A stretch of DNA of 24,770 nt from an uncultured Alphaproteobacteria bacterium (GCA_929200295.1 CAKMZE010000029.1:1-24770), one strand, 5' to 3'; shown: positions 1 through 8,086, numbered from the stretch's first letter. Notes: generated from the letters alone by a model not told the origin. Numbers and translations are program-made.

Positions 1-609
1 GAAGAGGAATTTGAAGTCCATCATCTTGCGGTCGCGCAACGCCGTGATGAAGCGGTACATAAATTGCTCTGCCGAAAGGTAGAGCACATTCAAATCAGGT
101 TGCTGTTCTTTCAGTTCGTGCGCAATCGCATGCATCAAGTGGGTTTTGCCGAGCCCGACCCCACCATATAGAAACAGCGGATTAAATGTGACTGTGGCAC
201 CTTCGGCAACACGGCGCGCAGCAGCATAGGCAAGCTCGTTTGGTTTGCCGACAATGAAATTGTCAAAGGTAAAACGCGTATCCAACGGGGATCCGTGAGC
301 GGCATTGCCTTTGCTCTGCGTCACTGGGTTCTTCGGAGTGAACTGCGTAGGCTTTGTCTTAGCGTTAGTCTTTTCAACGATGAATTGCAGGCGCTGCACG
401 TTATGGCCTGACTGTTTGATGTAGTGCTTAATCAAGTCACCAAAATTCTGATCGACATAGTTGCCCATAAACGTGGTGGGGACGTGAAATGTCGCAACAG
501 TATCAGAGTAATCAACAAATATGAGGGGTTCGATCCAGCTCGTGTAGCTGCTTTTTCCGACGACGCCTTTGAGATCTTCTAATACGCTGTCCCACATATT
601 TTTAGTCAT
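1..609 (-). CDS. dnaA: Chromosomal replication initiator DnaA (N-terminal part, runs off window)
   Basis: DnaA is the AAA+ initiator that binds DnaA boxes and melts the replication origin. The minus strand translates without interruption from the ATG at 609 to the window edge, 203 codons. The N-terminal DnaB/DiaA-interaction domain starts MTKNMWDSVLEDLKG and contains SYTSWIEPL. A variable linker rich in K, T and Q covers about residues 80-110. The AAA+ domain then begins with the DnaA-typical RFTFDNFIVGKPNELAYAAA and the Walker A motif GGVGLGKTHLMHAIA. The Walker B, sensor and helix-turn-helix DNA-binding domains lie outside the window. The gene lies downstream of rpsT in the same direction, an order I recall from Rhodobacteraceae. 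The 494-bp gap and two terminator-like hairpins imply its own promoter. No strong Shine-Dalgarno sequence is visible. Confidence 0.97.
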   Translation of the reverse strand, partial: MTKNMWDSVLEDLKGVVGKSSYTSWIEPLIFVDYSDTVATFHVPTTFMGNYVDQNFGDLIKHYIKQSGHNVQRLQFIVEKTNAKTKPTQFTPKNPVTQSKGNAAHGSPLDTRFTFDNFIVGKPNELAYAAARRVAEGATVTFNPLFLYGGVGLGKTHLMHAIAHELKEQQPDLNVLYLSAEQFMYRFITALRDRKMMDFKFLF

Positions 610-1037
610 TCTGATCTTACCCGTCCCAATTACCTGCGCCAGCAGGGGTTCTCCCTGTTGCGATTCATCAACGAAACGGCAAAAGCCGTGAACACAAATG
701 TCCCCGATAGCGTCAATCACTACGCTTATCTTTGTGCCCAGCCCAGTTTCAAAATCTGCACGCAAAAATGCAGCCTTTGAAGGTGCAAAGTGGGGAAAAT
801 ACCACCCTGCATCCAAAGCAACCATAAGGCGAAAGGCGATACTATTCACAGGCCTAAGGCCCATCAAATTATTGCGCTTTGCGTTATGTCCCCCAGGACC
901 GATGTGAATCGCATGTACAAGCTAGCAAGTGATTTGCATTCAATTCAACACAACATCGCGCTTGACTCACACTCTATCGAAAAAGAATCTATGAGGGGCT
1001 TGAAACAGAAGAAAAATCAGACTTCAGAATTTAACAT
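610..1037. other. dnaA leader, gene-free
   Basis: Nothing in this gap looks coding; the open frames here resemble no family I know. It should contain the dnaA promoter, although I cannot pick a convincing -35/-10 pair. Four GANTC sites lie at 662-666, 906-910, 964-968 and 985-989. One near-consensus DnaA box, CTATTCACA (one mismatch to TTATNCACA), sits at 842-850 and could serve dnaA autoregulation. Without a cluster of DnaA boxes or an AT-rich unwinding stretch, I do not call this oriC. Confidence 0.5.
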
Positions 1038-1070
1038 AAAAAAGGCACGCGACAGGGTCGCATGCCTTTA
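1038..1070 (-). terminator. Rho-independent terminator of rpsT
   Basis: On the minus strand, AAGGCATGCGAC pairs with GTCGCGTGCCTT (one G-T pair) around a 3-nt loop, covering 1042-1068. It is followed by six Ts (1038-1043). It lies about 35 bp after the rpsT stop and upstream of the dnaA leader. Confidence 0.85.
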
Positions 1071-1077
1071 AAAGATG

Positions 1078-1101
1078 ATTTTGGCAAATCGTTGCCAAAA
1101 T
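1078..1101 (-). terminator. Second hairpin directly after rpsT
   Basis: A perfect 10-bp inverted repeat, ATTTTGGCAA / TTGCCAAAAT with a 4-nt loop, begins 2 bp after the rpsT stop codon. Its T tail is weak, so it may protect the rpsT 3' end or act in tandem with the stronger terminator at 1038-1070. Confidence 0.6.
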
Positions 1102-1103
1102 AA

Positions 1104-1367
1104 TTAGCCGATGGCTTTGACCCGTGCCGTGAGGCGCGACATTTTGCGTGAGGCTGTGTTTTTGTGATAGACGCCTTTGGTCACACCGCGCATCAATTCT
1201 GGCTGTGCAGCTTTGAGTGCTGCGACGGCATCATCTTTGTTGCCGCTCTCAATCGCTTCTTCAACTTTGCGCAGATATGTACGAATGCGCGAGCGGCGCA
1301 TTTTGTTGACTGCAAAGCGGGCTTCGTTCTGGCGGGCGCGCTTCTTAGACTGTGGAGTATTTGCCAT
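1104..1367 (-). CDS. rpsT: Small ribosomal subunit protein bS20
   Basis: bS20 binds 16S rRNA early in 30S assembly. The 87-residue product has the family's usual length. It begins MANTPQSKKRARQNEARF, is rich in Lys and Arg, and has the typical C-terminal half containing KGVYHKNTASRKMSRLT. The gene is monocistronic, with two hairpins after its stop. Its promoter must lie in the gap 1368-1535, where the minus strand carries TTGCGC but no convincing -10 element. One GANTC site lies at 1450-1454 in that gap. dnaA follows in the same direction. Confidence 0.98.
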   Translation of the reverse strand: MANTPQSKKRARQNEARFAVNKMRRSRIRTYLRKVEEAIESGNKDDAVAALKAAQPELMRGVTKGVYHKNTASRKMSRLTARVKAIG

Positions 1368-1510
1368 GTTCGTGTCTCGTGTCAGGGGCCCAAATCGCGG
1401 GCAATTGAAATCTGTAGCGCAAGAGCCCCGACCGGGTTTTAGAACCGGCTGATTCTGGCCTAGCGGGCCTCACGCGCATGTATGTTGGTGCGTATAGGCG
1501 TTCGTATTCT

Positions 1511-1537
1511 AAAATAAAAGCCCTAAATGACGGGCTT
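1511..1537 (-). terminator. Terminator of the enoyl-CoA hydratase gene
   Basis: On the minus strand, AAGCCC (overlapping the TAA stop) pairs with GGGCTT around an 8-nt loop, followed by TTAT and more A/T. The stem is only 6 bp, so it is moderate in strength. Confidence 0.6.
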
Positions 1538-2312
1538 AGCGGTCACGGAACTGCGGTTCGCGTTTTTCACTAAACGCGTTCATACCTTCGCTTTGGTCAT
1601 CTGTCGCAAAAAGCGACTGAAACATTCGCCGTTCATAGGCGACGCCTGCGGATAATGTGCTTTCATAGGCGTGATTTATGGTCTCTTTGGCTGCAATGAC
1701 GGCGACCTGGGATTTTTCGGTAATTTTGATCGCTGCGGTGCGTGCGTCTTCCAACAGTTTCTTGGCAGGCACCACACGAGAGACAAGGCCCGCACGCTCG
1801 GCCTCGGCCGCATCCATGAAGCGCCCGGTTAAATGCATATCCATTGATTTGGATTTGCCAACAAAACGGGTCAAGCGCTGGGACCCGCCGATCCCTGCAA
1901 TCACGCCGAGGTTAATCTCGGGCTGGCCAAATTTCGCCGTGTCCGCTGCAATAATGAAATCACACATCATCGCGAGCTCACAGCCACCGCCCAGCGCATA
2001 GCCTGCGACCGCTGCAATGATCGGTTTGCGCGTATTATTAAAACGGTCAACTTCCTGGCTGAAATGACGGCCCATGAACATGTCGACAAAGGATTTATCG
2101 GCCATCTCTGGGATATCCGCACCTGCGGCAAATGCCTTGTCAGACCCAGTAAGGATAATGCAGCGTACCTTGTCGTTTTGATCGGCACTCTCAAGCGCAT
2201 CACAAAGCTCACCCAAGAGCGCGATATTCAGCGCATTCAACGCATCAGGCCTGTTGAGGGTGATCGTTGCAACGTGATCGTCGATCTCAACAAGAAGTGT
2301 TTCATAGGCCAT
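1536..2312 (-). CDS. Enoyl-CoA hydratase (crotonase family)
   Basis: The enzyme hydrates trans-2-enoyl-CoA to 3-hydroxyacyl-CoA in beta-oxidation. The 258-residue length is normal for a single-domain crotonase. Visible elements are the substrate-loop start NRPDALNALN, the oxyanion-hole strand AFAAGADI (about 61-67), the second oxyanion segment GGGCELAM with catalytic Glu112, and PEINLGVIAGIGGSQRL with the second catalytic Glu at 132. Both glutamates needed for hydration are present, which favours a hydratase over an isomerase or decarboxylase. The gene lies between mutM and rpsT on the same strand, with its own terminator, a placement I recall from Rhodobacteraceae. The acyl chain-length preference cannot be read from sequence. 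A phenylacetate-type (PaaF-like) role is possible, but no paa genes are nearby. Confidence 0.93.
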   Translation of the reverse strand: MAYETLLVEIDDHVATITLNRPDALNALNIALLGELCDALESADQNDKVRCIILTGSDKAFAAGADIPEMADKSFVDMFMGRHFSQEVDRFNNTRKPIIAAVAGYALGGGCELAMMCDFIIAADTAKFGQPEINLGVIAGIGGSQRLTRFVGKSKSMDMHLTGRFMDAAEAERAGLVSRVVPAKKLLEDARTAAIKITEKSQVAVIAAKETINHAYESTLSAGVAYERRMFQSLFATDDQSEGMNAFSEKREPQFRDR

Positions 2313-2373
2313 GGTAGTGCTCTCTCAGGTGTTTAAGGCTAAAATCATGGCCAATATCGCAGTATCAATCAAG

Positions 2374-3225
2374 CTATCTTTGGCAGGATGCGCAAAAGAA
2401 TGTAGATCGGCCTGATTGCACGCAGCGCTGGATTTGCGCGCCACAGTCAGCCGACAAACATGATTCATTTTCGCGGCCATAGACCTGAAACCCATGCTGG
2501 AAATAACCCAGCTCGCCGTCGGCTTGCCGGTAATCCTTAAGAGATGATCCACCTGCGGCGATCGCCTCTTCTAACACGGTGCGAATAATCGGAACGAGCG
2601 CCCCGATGCGTGCCGCAGAAATCCGCGCAGCTTTGCGCCGTGGATCGATACCCGCCCGGTAGAGCGCCTCACAGACATAAATATTCCCCAGCCCAGACAC
2701 GATACGTTGATCAAGAAGTGCGGTTTTGATCGGGGTGTTTTTATTGGCAAACCTTGCGATGAGATAGGCCTCGTCAAAGCTATTGCCCAGCGGCTCTGGC
2801 CCGAGATCACGGATCAACCAATGGGTGGTCTCGTCTTGTGTCGCCATCAAATCCATCGCGCCAAAACGCCGTGCATCGTTAAAGGTAATGCGCGCACCAC
2901 CCACCATATGAAGCACAACGTGATCATGTTTTGCGGGGGCGGGGTGAGGATGATAGAAATCCCCTACCTGGTGCCCGGATATCAACATCCGCCCGGACAT
3001 GCCCAAATGAATAAGCAGCGTTTCATCGCTTGAAAGATCAGCCAAGATATATTTGGATCGCCGCCGCAGACGTAGCACGGTTTGCCCGCGCAAACGCGCG
3101 GCCATTTGGTCTGGAAAAGGCCAGCGTAGATCAGGGCGGTTCACATCGGCGGCATCGATCTTCACACCTTCCATCACAGGGGCGAGCCCTGCGCGGACGG
3201 TTTCGACTTCGGGTAATTCGGGCAT
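2374..3225 (-). CDS. mutM: Formamidopyrimidine-DNA glycosylase
   Basis: MutM (Fpg) excises 8-oxoguanine and formamidopyrimidines and nicks the abasic site. I chose the ATG at 3225 because it yields the invariant MPELPEVETV, in which the N-terminal proline after Met removal is the Schiff-base nucleophile and Glu3 is catalytic. An in-frame TTG at 3234 would bury that proline. The 283 residues include Lys58 in RRRSKYILADL, the H2TH region with SGLGNIYVCEALYRAGIDP, and a C-terminal zinc finger with Cys256, Cys261, Cys278 and Cys281. The lesion-site Arg273 is in QSGRSTFFC. The first cysteine pair is spaced CX4C rather than CX2C, which I recall as common in alphaproteobacteria. The gene is divergent from ubiE across a 144-bp gap. 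Confidence 0.97.
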   Translation of the reverse strand: MPELPEVETVRAGLAPVMEGVKIDAADVNRPDLRWPFPDQMAARLRGQTVLRLRRRSKYILADLSSDETLLIHLGMSGRMLISGHQVGDFYHPHPAPAKHDHVVLHMVGGARITFNDARRFGAMDLMATQDETTHWLIRDLGPEPLGNSFDEAYLIARFANKNTPIKTALLDQRIVSGLGNIYVCEALYRAGIDPRRKAARISAARIGALVPIIRTVLEEAIAAGGSSLKDYRQADGELGYFQHGFQVYGRENESCLSADCGAQIQRCVQSGRSTFFCASCQR

Positions 3226-3250
3226 CGGGTCCAATCTAAATTACAACCCT

Positions 3251-3318
3251 TTGCAAGATAATGAGATTGCTGTCGCTTGCAATGCACATCTTGGGCGCGA
3301 CACAATGGCATTTGTGTC
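3251..3318. promoter_or_regulatory. Two inverted repeats in the mutM/ubiE divergent promoter gap
   Basis: TTGCAAG (3251-3257) and CTTGCAA (3276-3282) form a 7-bp inverted repeat around 18 bp. GACACAA (3299-3305) and TTGTGTC (3312-3318) form a perfect 7-bp dyad around 6 bp. Both lie between the divergent mutM and ubiE starts, where both promoters must be. They could be operators. No regulator is identified. Confidence 0.35.
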
Positions 3319-3369
3319 TTGTCGTGTTGGGGTATACGTCACAATATGAATAATGTGGATGCGGAAAAC

Positions 3370-4122
3370 ATGACCGATAACACCGATCAAACAACCCATT
3401 TCGGCTTTGAAACCGTGCCAGAAGGCGAAAAGGCAGGGCGTGTTCAGGGTGTGTTTTCCTCTGTTGCGCGCAAATACGATGTGATGAATGACGTCATGTC
3501 AGCGGGTATCCACCGCGTTTGGAAAAATGCGATGATGGATTGGTTGGCACCGCGCCCGGGGCAACGGTTACTAGATGTGGCTGGCGGGACGGGCGATATC
3601 TCGTTCCGGTTTTTGAAACGCGCAGGCCGTGGCCATGCCACTGTGCTTGATCTGACAGAACCAATGTTAATCGAAGGGCGCAAACGCGCTGAGGCTGCGC
3701 AATTGTCTGATAGCCTCGATTGGGTTGTCGGTGATGCGATGCATTTGCCTTTTGAAGACAACAGTTTTGATGTCTACACAATCAGCTTTGGCATTCGCAA
3801 TGTCACCCGCCCAGAGGAGGCATTGGCCGAAGCCTATCGCGTTCTCAAACCCGGTGGACGGCTTATGGTGTTAGAGTTTTCGCAACTGCCAAATCCATTG
3901 ATGCAGGCGGCATATGATGCCTATTCGTTTAACGTCATTCCGCGTATGGGGAAAATGATCGTCAATGACAGCGATAGCTATCAGTACCTTGTGGAATCGA
4001 TCCGAAATTTCCCAGATCAGGATACGTTTTTGCAGATGATTAAAACCGCAGGCTTCGGCAATGCGAAATACCGCAATATGACACTTGGCGTGGCTGCGCT
4101 GCATTCCGGCTGGAAGCTCTGA
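3370..4122 (+). CDS. ubiE: Ubiquinone/menaquinone biosynthesis C-methyltransferase UbiE
   Basis: UbiE is the SAM-dependent C-methyltransferase of ubiquinone synthesis (2-polyprenyl-6-methoxy-1,4-benzoquinol methylation). The chosen ATG gives 250 residues and a start, MTDNTDQTTHFGF, that matches the family N-terminus. Upstream in-frame starts at 3346 (ATG) or 3277 would add residues with no family counterpart; the 3346 ATG adds only 8 residues and cannot be excluded. Visible motifs are KYDVMNDVMSAGIHR, the SAM-binding LLDVAGGTGDISFRF, SFGIRNVTRPEEAL, and the late motif RVLKPGGRLMVLEFS. ubiB starts 2 bp after its stop, so the two form an operon. Confidence 0.96.
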   Translation: MTDNTDQTTHFGFETVPEGEKAGRVQGVFSSVARKYDVMNDVMSAGIHRVWKNAMMDWLAPRPGQRLLDVAGGTGDISFRFLKRAGRGHATVLDLTEPMLIEGRKRAEAAQLSDSLDWVVGDAMHLPFEDNSFDVYTISFGIRNVTRPEEALAEAYRVLKPGGRLMVLEFSQLPNPLMQAAYDAYSFNVIPRMGKMIVNDSDSYQYLVESIRNFPDQDTFLQMIKTAGFGNAKYRNMTLGVAALHSGWKL

Positions 4123-4123
4123 T

Positions 4124-5653
4124 ATGCGCGGCCCACACAATATCATTCGCCTGATCCGCACTGGCGCCACGCTAGAGCGCACGGGCGCGATGAAAGTTGT
4201 GTTGGATGCGTTTGATGCAGGGCCTGTGTTACGGGCTGTGTTCCGTACCATCGTTTGGCCGTTTCAGTGGTTGGGCTATAAGGGCGATGTCACAATGCCC
4301 CCGGCGACACGGGCGTTAACGGCACTTGGTCCTGCTTATATTAAGTTCGGGCAAATTCTATCAACCCGCCCGGATGTTGTCGGTGATGAATTGGCCCTGC
4401 AATTGCGCGTGTTGCAAGACAAACTGCCGCCCTTTTCAATGGATGAAGCCCGCGCAGAGATTAAGCGCGAGCTTGGCGTGTCGGTTGAAACCGCCTTTGC
4501 GAGCTTTTCAGAGCCCGTGGCTGCCGCCTCAATTGCCCAAGTGCATAAGGCGCATTTGATTGAGACAGGCGAGGCCGTGGCGGTCAAGATCCTGCGCCCC
4601 GGCATTGAAAAGGCGTTTCGCAAAGATATTGATGCGTTTTATTTCGCCGCACGCGCGATTGAGCTGTTATCGCCCGCCTCACGCCGTTTGCGCCCGATGG
4701 ATGTCATCGCCCATTTCGAGGGCGTGGTGCTCGGAGAGCTGGATCTGCGGCTTGAATCCTCGGCCGCGTCAGAGTTTTCGGATAATACGGCCAAGGATAC
4801 AGGCTTTCAGGTGCCGAAAATACGCTGGCATTTATCAGGTCGCCGGGTGATGACGCTCGATTGGGCCGATGGCATCAGTGTGGGTGATAATGATGCGCTA
4901 GATGCTGCGGGGCATGATCGCGGTCAGTTGGCGACAACTGTATTACAGGTGTTTTTGAACCAAGCGTTGCGCGATGGGTATTTTCATGGGGACATGCATC
5001 AGGGCAATCTAAAGGTGGCGGCAAACGGTGACCTGATCGCCTATGATTTCGGTATTATGGGGCGGATCGATGCCTATACCCGCCGGGTCTATGCTGAGAT
5101 CCTCTTTGGTTTTATCCGCAAAGATTACAAACGTGTGGCTGAAGTGCATTTTGAGGCCGGCTATGTGCCTGCGGACCGGGATGTGGATGAATTTGCACGG
5201 GCCTTGCGGGCCGTGGGTGAGCCGATCTTTGGCATGGATGCAACGCGCATTTCGATGGCGCGGCTTTTGACCTATCTGTTCGAGGTCACAGAAAAGTTTG
5301 GTATGGAGACCCGGACAGAGCTGATTTTGTTGCAAAGGACCATGGTTGTGGTCGAAGGGGTGGCCCGCTCATTAAACCCGCATATGAATATTTGGGAAGA
5401 CGCGCGCCCGGTTGTTGAGCGTTACATCGCAGATAGTATCGGCCCTAAGGCGCTTTTGCAGGACCTGACGAAAACGGCGCTTATGCTCTCGCGTTTTGGG
5501 CCACGCTTGCCAGAATTGGCGCGCGCTGCGTTGATCGCGCAAACCAACCCAACGCCGTCGCCTTTGCCATCGCGCTTGCCTGCGCGATTGGGGTGGATGG
5601 GTGTTGGTGCTGTTATTGTGGCTGGGCTGATTTGGGTTTTGCAAGCGATCTAA
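4124..5653 (+). CDS. ubiB: Ubiquinone biosynthesis atypical kinase/ATPase UbiB
   Basis: UbiB is the ABC1/ADCK-family atypical kinase or ATPase that supports the membrane steps of ubiquinone synthesis. The ATG 2 bp after the ubiE stop gives 509 residues. The family hallmarks are present: the KxGQ motif in YIKFGQILSTRPD (74-77), the alanine-rich AAAS loop that replaces the usual glycine loop (PVAAASIAQVHKA, about 132-143), invariant lysine in AVAVKILRPG (about 155), the catalytic-loop segment HGDMHQGNLKV (288-298), and the metal-binding DFG in YDFGIMGRID (308-310). A C-terminal hydrophobic stretch, roughly 483-507, should anchor it in the inner membrane. It is transcribed with ubiE. In relatives I recall, coaBC follows ubiB; here a gene-free gap and flagellar genes follow. 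Confidence 0.96.
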   Translation: MRGPHNIIRLIRTGATLERTGAMKVVLDAFDAGPVLRAVFRTIVWPFQWLGYKGDVTMPPATRALTALGPAYIKFGQILSTRPDVVGDELALQLRVLQDKLPPFSMDEARAEIKRELGVSVETAFASFSEPVAAASIAQVHKAHLIETGEAVAVKILRPGIEKAFRKDIDAFYFAARAIELLSPASRRLRPMDVIAHFEGVVLGELDLRLESSAASEFSDNTAKDTGFQVPKIRWHLSGRRVMTLDWADGISVGDNDALDAAGHDRGQLATTVLQVFLNQALRDGYFHGDMHQGNLKVAANGDLIAYDFGIMGRIDAYTRRVYAEILFGFIRKDYKRVAEVHFEAGYVPADRDVDEFARALRAVGEPIFGMDATRISMARLLTYLFEVTEKFGMETRTELILLQRTMVVVEGVARSLNPHMNIWEDARPVVERYIADSIGPKALLQDLTKTALMLSRFGPRLPELARAALIAQTNPTPSPLPSRLPARLGWMGVGAVIVAGLIWVLQAI

Positions 5654-5698
5654 CGGGTCATTGTTTGCGTGGCTCGGGATGCCCGCCCTAGACACGAC

Positions 5699-5750
5699 AA
5701 GCCCTGGGGGCCAGCCCCCAGACCCCCGGGATATTTCAAAACCTAAGAAT
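5699..5750. repeat. C-rich extragenic hairpin element of roseobacter type
   Basis: CTGGGGG (5704-5710) and CCCCCAG (5715-5721) form a perfect 7-bp stem with a CCAG loop. It is followed by ACCCCCGGGATATTT and an A-rich tail containing AAGAATGAAAG. From memory, very similar C-rich elements ending in CCCCGGGATATTT or CCCCGGAGTATTT recur many times in Rhodobacteraceae genomes. Only one copy is present here, so dispersed-repeat status is an inference. It lies 50 bp after the ubiB stop and could stabilise or terminate that transcript. Confidence 0.5.
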
Positions 5751-5834
5751 GAAAGTGCTTGCGCAAAACATGCCCGCGCGTCTCAGTCTCTGAGCGTTAA
5801 AACGAGGATAAACGGCCAATGATCCTGGCTGTAG

Positions 5835-5860
5835 GATGGGCAATCTGCCCATCATCTTTT
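5835..5860 (+). terminator. Hairpin between ubiB and flgD
   Basis: GATGGGCA (5835-5842) and TGCCCATC (5846-5853) form a perfect 8-bp stem with a 3-nt loop, followed on the plus strand by ATCTTTT. It could end leftover ubiB transcription. It also lies about 40 bp after the flgD stop on the other strand, so it may be bidirectional. Confidence 0.5.
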
Positions 5861-5893
5861 GGTCGTCATCGCTAGCTGGTGACGCTCATTGCG

Positions 5894-6565
5894 CTATTGT
5901 AAAAGATCAGGATCACGCAATGCTGTGATATCTGATGCAGAGACTTCGGCACCGCTACCAAGCACAAGTGTGGCAGCCCCGTCCTGACTGCGCACTTCTA
6001 CGATCGTTTGATAGACGGCTGCACCTGTGGTGCCGAGGTCTTCATCACCATTCATGCTTTTGACAAGGAACGTATAGGCTTCGCCTTGTGGCAGGGATGA
6101 CCCATCTTCATTTGTGCCGTTCCATAAAAACGCGTCGCCAGATGTATCGATGACTGTGTTTTGCACCACGTTTCCTTCGGTGTCTTTCACGATCAAAACA
6201 GCTGATTTGGCGCCATCGACAATCTCTGGCACGATTTCAATCGGCTGCCCCATAAATTTTGCGGGCGCAACTGCACGGGCCTCTTGGCCGACCCAGCCTG
6301 CGACTTGTGTAAGCCCTGCGGCCCCAAATTGCGCAGCAAGATTTGTGAGCAAATCATTGGTTTTCACCTGCTGTTCAACCCCGGAAAATGTTGCGAGCTG
6401 CGTTGCATAATCCGAGCTTTCAATCGGGTTAAGCGGGTCTTGGTTTTGCATTTGCACAGTTAGCATCTTCAAGAACGTATCAAAGTCAGAGTTGATCGTT
6501 GTCGTATTGCTTTGTGATGTGCTGTTTGCCGCGGTTGTCGTGGATTGAGGATCGCCGACTTGCAT
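5894..6565 (-). CDS. flgD: Flagellar hook-capping protein FlgD
   Basis: FlgD forms the cap under which hook subunits polymerise. The 223-residue product starts with a Ser/Thr/Asn-rich exported segment. The family signature follows: DFDTFLKMLTVQMQNQDPLN, then PIESSDYATQLATFSGVEQQ, about 27-66. The C-terminal half resembles the FlgD Ig-like/tudor region, including FLWNGTNEDGSSLPQGEAYTF. An AGGAG ribosome binding site precedes the ATG by about 7 nt. The gene lies 9 bp downstream of fliK, so the two are cotranscribed, which makes sense because both control hook assembly. A 240-bp gene-free gap separates it from ubiB. Confidence 0.93.
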   Translation of the reverse strand: MQVGDPQSTTTAANSTSQSNTTTINSDFDTFLKMLTVQMQNQDPLNPIESSDYATQLATFSGVEQQVKTNDLLTNLAAQFGAAGLTQVAGWVGQEARAVAPAKFMGQPIEIVPEIVDGAKSAVLIVKDTEGNVVQNTVIDTSGDAFLWNGTNEDGSSLPQGEAYTFLVKSMNGDEDLGTTGAAVYQTIVEVRSQDGAATLVLGSGAEVSASDITALRDPDLLQ

Positions 6566-6574
6566 GCTGGGCTC

Positions 6575-8086
6575 CTATAGTCTGAGGTCTAAGCCATCTG
6601 TTGGTGTAGCGTTTTGGGCTAATGTGATGTTTGCGGTTGGTTCATCGGTGGGCTGTGAAGAGCTGGATGCTTGCTCTGTCTGTTCACCCTTTTGCTGGTC
6701 TTCGAATTGAAAACTAGAATTTTCATAGCCGATGTCCTGAAAATCCTGTGCCAATTGATCAATATTACGGCGCAACAGGTCTTGGGTTTCTGCGCGCTCT
6801 GCAGAGATTGTCACGGTGATCGCCCCTTCGGCCCCCGAGATCATCAAGCGCACGCGCCCCAGTTCTTCGGGGTAAAGACGTATTTCGGTCGTGCCCGAGC
6901 CAGTTTTACTAATGGTGGCGGCCAATTGATTGGCGATATTGCGCGCCTGTTCAACTTCTGCTTGGCTGCTGACATATGTGCCCGCCACAGACTGTGCCGT
7001 TTGTGGCGCGAAAGCGCGATCACTTCCGCCCAATCCAAAGGGCGTGTTGCTACGCACATTGATATCCTCGGTGAGAAACGTTGCAGACCCATCAGGCTTG
7101 GCCGTTGCACCAGCGAGATCTTTTTCAAAGAAGGACAATGCGGCGGCTTGCGTGGGTTGAGGCGCGGGGGATGACGTTTGTAGCTGTGCCTGCGTTGCGT
7201 TTTGTACACTAGCCTGCGGCGTGGCCCTTTCAGGCGGTTGATAGGCGGATTGATCGATATGTGCTTTTTGATCTGTCTGTGGGCGGTAGGTGTTCGCAAC
7301 CAATGCGATGGCTTCTGGCTGTGTGGCTTGCGGCGGTTTCGGCTGCGCTTGTGCTTGCTCAGGTTTCGGAGCTTGCAACATTTGCGCAATTTCAGCGCGT
7401 GGCATGGCCGCAGGTGTTACGTCTTTGGCGACAGTCGTAGGCGTATTCTGCCCTTGTACTAGGGGTGTCGCTTTCAGGTCGGCTGCAGGTGCTTTATTTT
7501 TGGTCAATACAACAGGATCAGATGGTGTGATCGTTTGTGGCGATTTGGCGTCCGTAGCTGGCTTTGTTTCGGTTGGCTGTACAGGGTGTGCGTGTGACTG
7601 CACGAGCTTTGCAGAGATGAGTGCCGCGGCTTCACCTTGCATTGGGCGCGCGGCCTTTGGAGGCTCAGCGGGTATGTTGGCACTTATATGTTGCTGTGGA
7701 GTGGCTTTTTCAGGCTCACCAATATGGCCCAAGCTGATTTTCGCATCAGTATGGGTAACCTCAGGCTGCGGGTGGGTGGCTATCGACGTGTCAGGTAATG
7801 TTTGCTGAACACTCTCACCCTTGCCCGCAATAATAGTGAGATCAGCCTCTGCATTTTCAGGGATCTCAGGCGTTTCGGATGGGTTCGAGAGCACCTCTGC
7901 CCCCTCTTCCGAATCGGCGACATCGACTAAGAGCGTTAGGCCCTGCGCGGGATCCTCTCCCATATCAGGATCGGTCATGAAGCTATGAAAACTTGATGTT
8001 TCGTCTTGTGGAAGTGGTGTATTTTCACCTTTAGGGACTGTCTTTACTGTGCCTAAATTTTCGACTGTGATCATCTGCTCATCCAT
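6575..8086 (-). CDS. fliK: Flagellar hook-length control protein FliK
   Basis: FliK is the secreted ruler that sets hook length and switches export from hook to filament substrates. The 503-residue protein has a long, low-complexity N-terminal part rich in Pro, Gln, Ala and Thr (about 90-330), as expected of a ruler, and a conserved C-terminal domain. In the latter, GTTEIRLYPEELGRVRLMIS and AERAETQDLLRRNIDQL are the Flg_hook pattern. No cysteines are visible. An in-frame ATG at 8074 could replace the ATG at 8086; neither has a strong ribosome binding site. Its start faces the divergent flgJ-like gene across 91 bp, which should hold both promoters. The N-terminal part evolves fast, so the call rests on the C-terminus and context. 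Confidence 0.88.
   Translation of the reverse strand: MDEQMITVENLGTVKTVPKGENTPLPQDETSSFHSFMTDPDMGEDPAQGLTLLVDVADSEEGAEVLSNPSETPEIPENAEADLTIIAGKGESVQQTLPDTSIATHPQPEVTHTDAKISLGHIGEPEKATPQQHISANIPAEPPKAARPMQGEAAALISAKLVQSHAHPVQPTETKPATDAKSPQTITPSDPVVLTKNKAPAADLKATPLVQGQNTPTTVAKDVTPAAMPRAEIAQMLQAPKPEQAQAQPKPPQATQPEAIALVANTYRPQTDQKAHIDQSAYQPPERATPQASVQNATQAQLQTSSPAPQPTQAAALSFFEKDLAGATAKPDGSATFLTEDINVRSNTPFGLGGSDRAFAPQTAQSVAGTYVSSQAEVEQARNIANQLAATISKTGSGTTEIRLYPEELGRVRLMISGAEGAITVTISAERAETQDLLRRNIDQLAQDFQDIGYENSSFQFEDQQKGEQTEQASSSSQPTDEPTANITLAQNATPTDGLDLRL

Noticed and set aside
610..1037. oriC adjacent to dnaA
   Set aside because: Only one near-match DnaA box and no AT-rich repeat array are visible.
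698..1071. Two overlapping plus-strand open frames in the dnaA leader
   Set aside because: No family resemblance, no ribosome binding site, and the second runs through the rpsT terminator hairpin.
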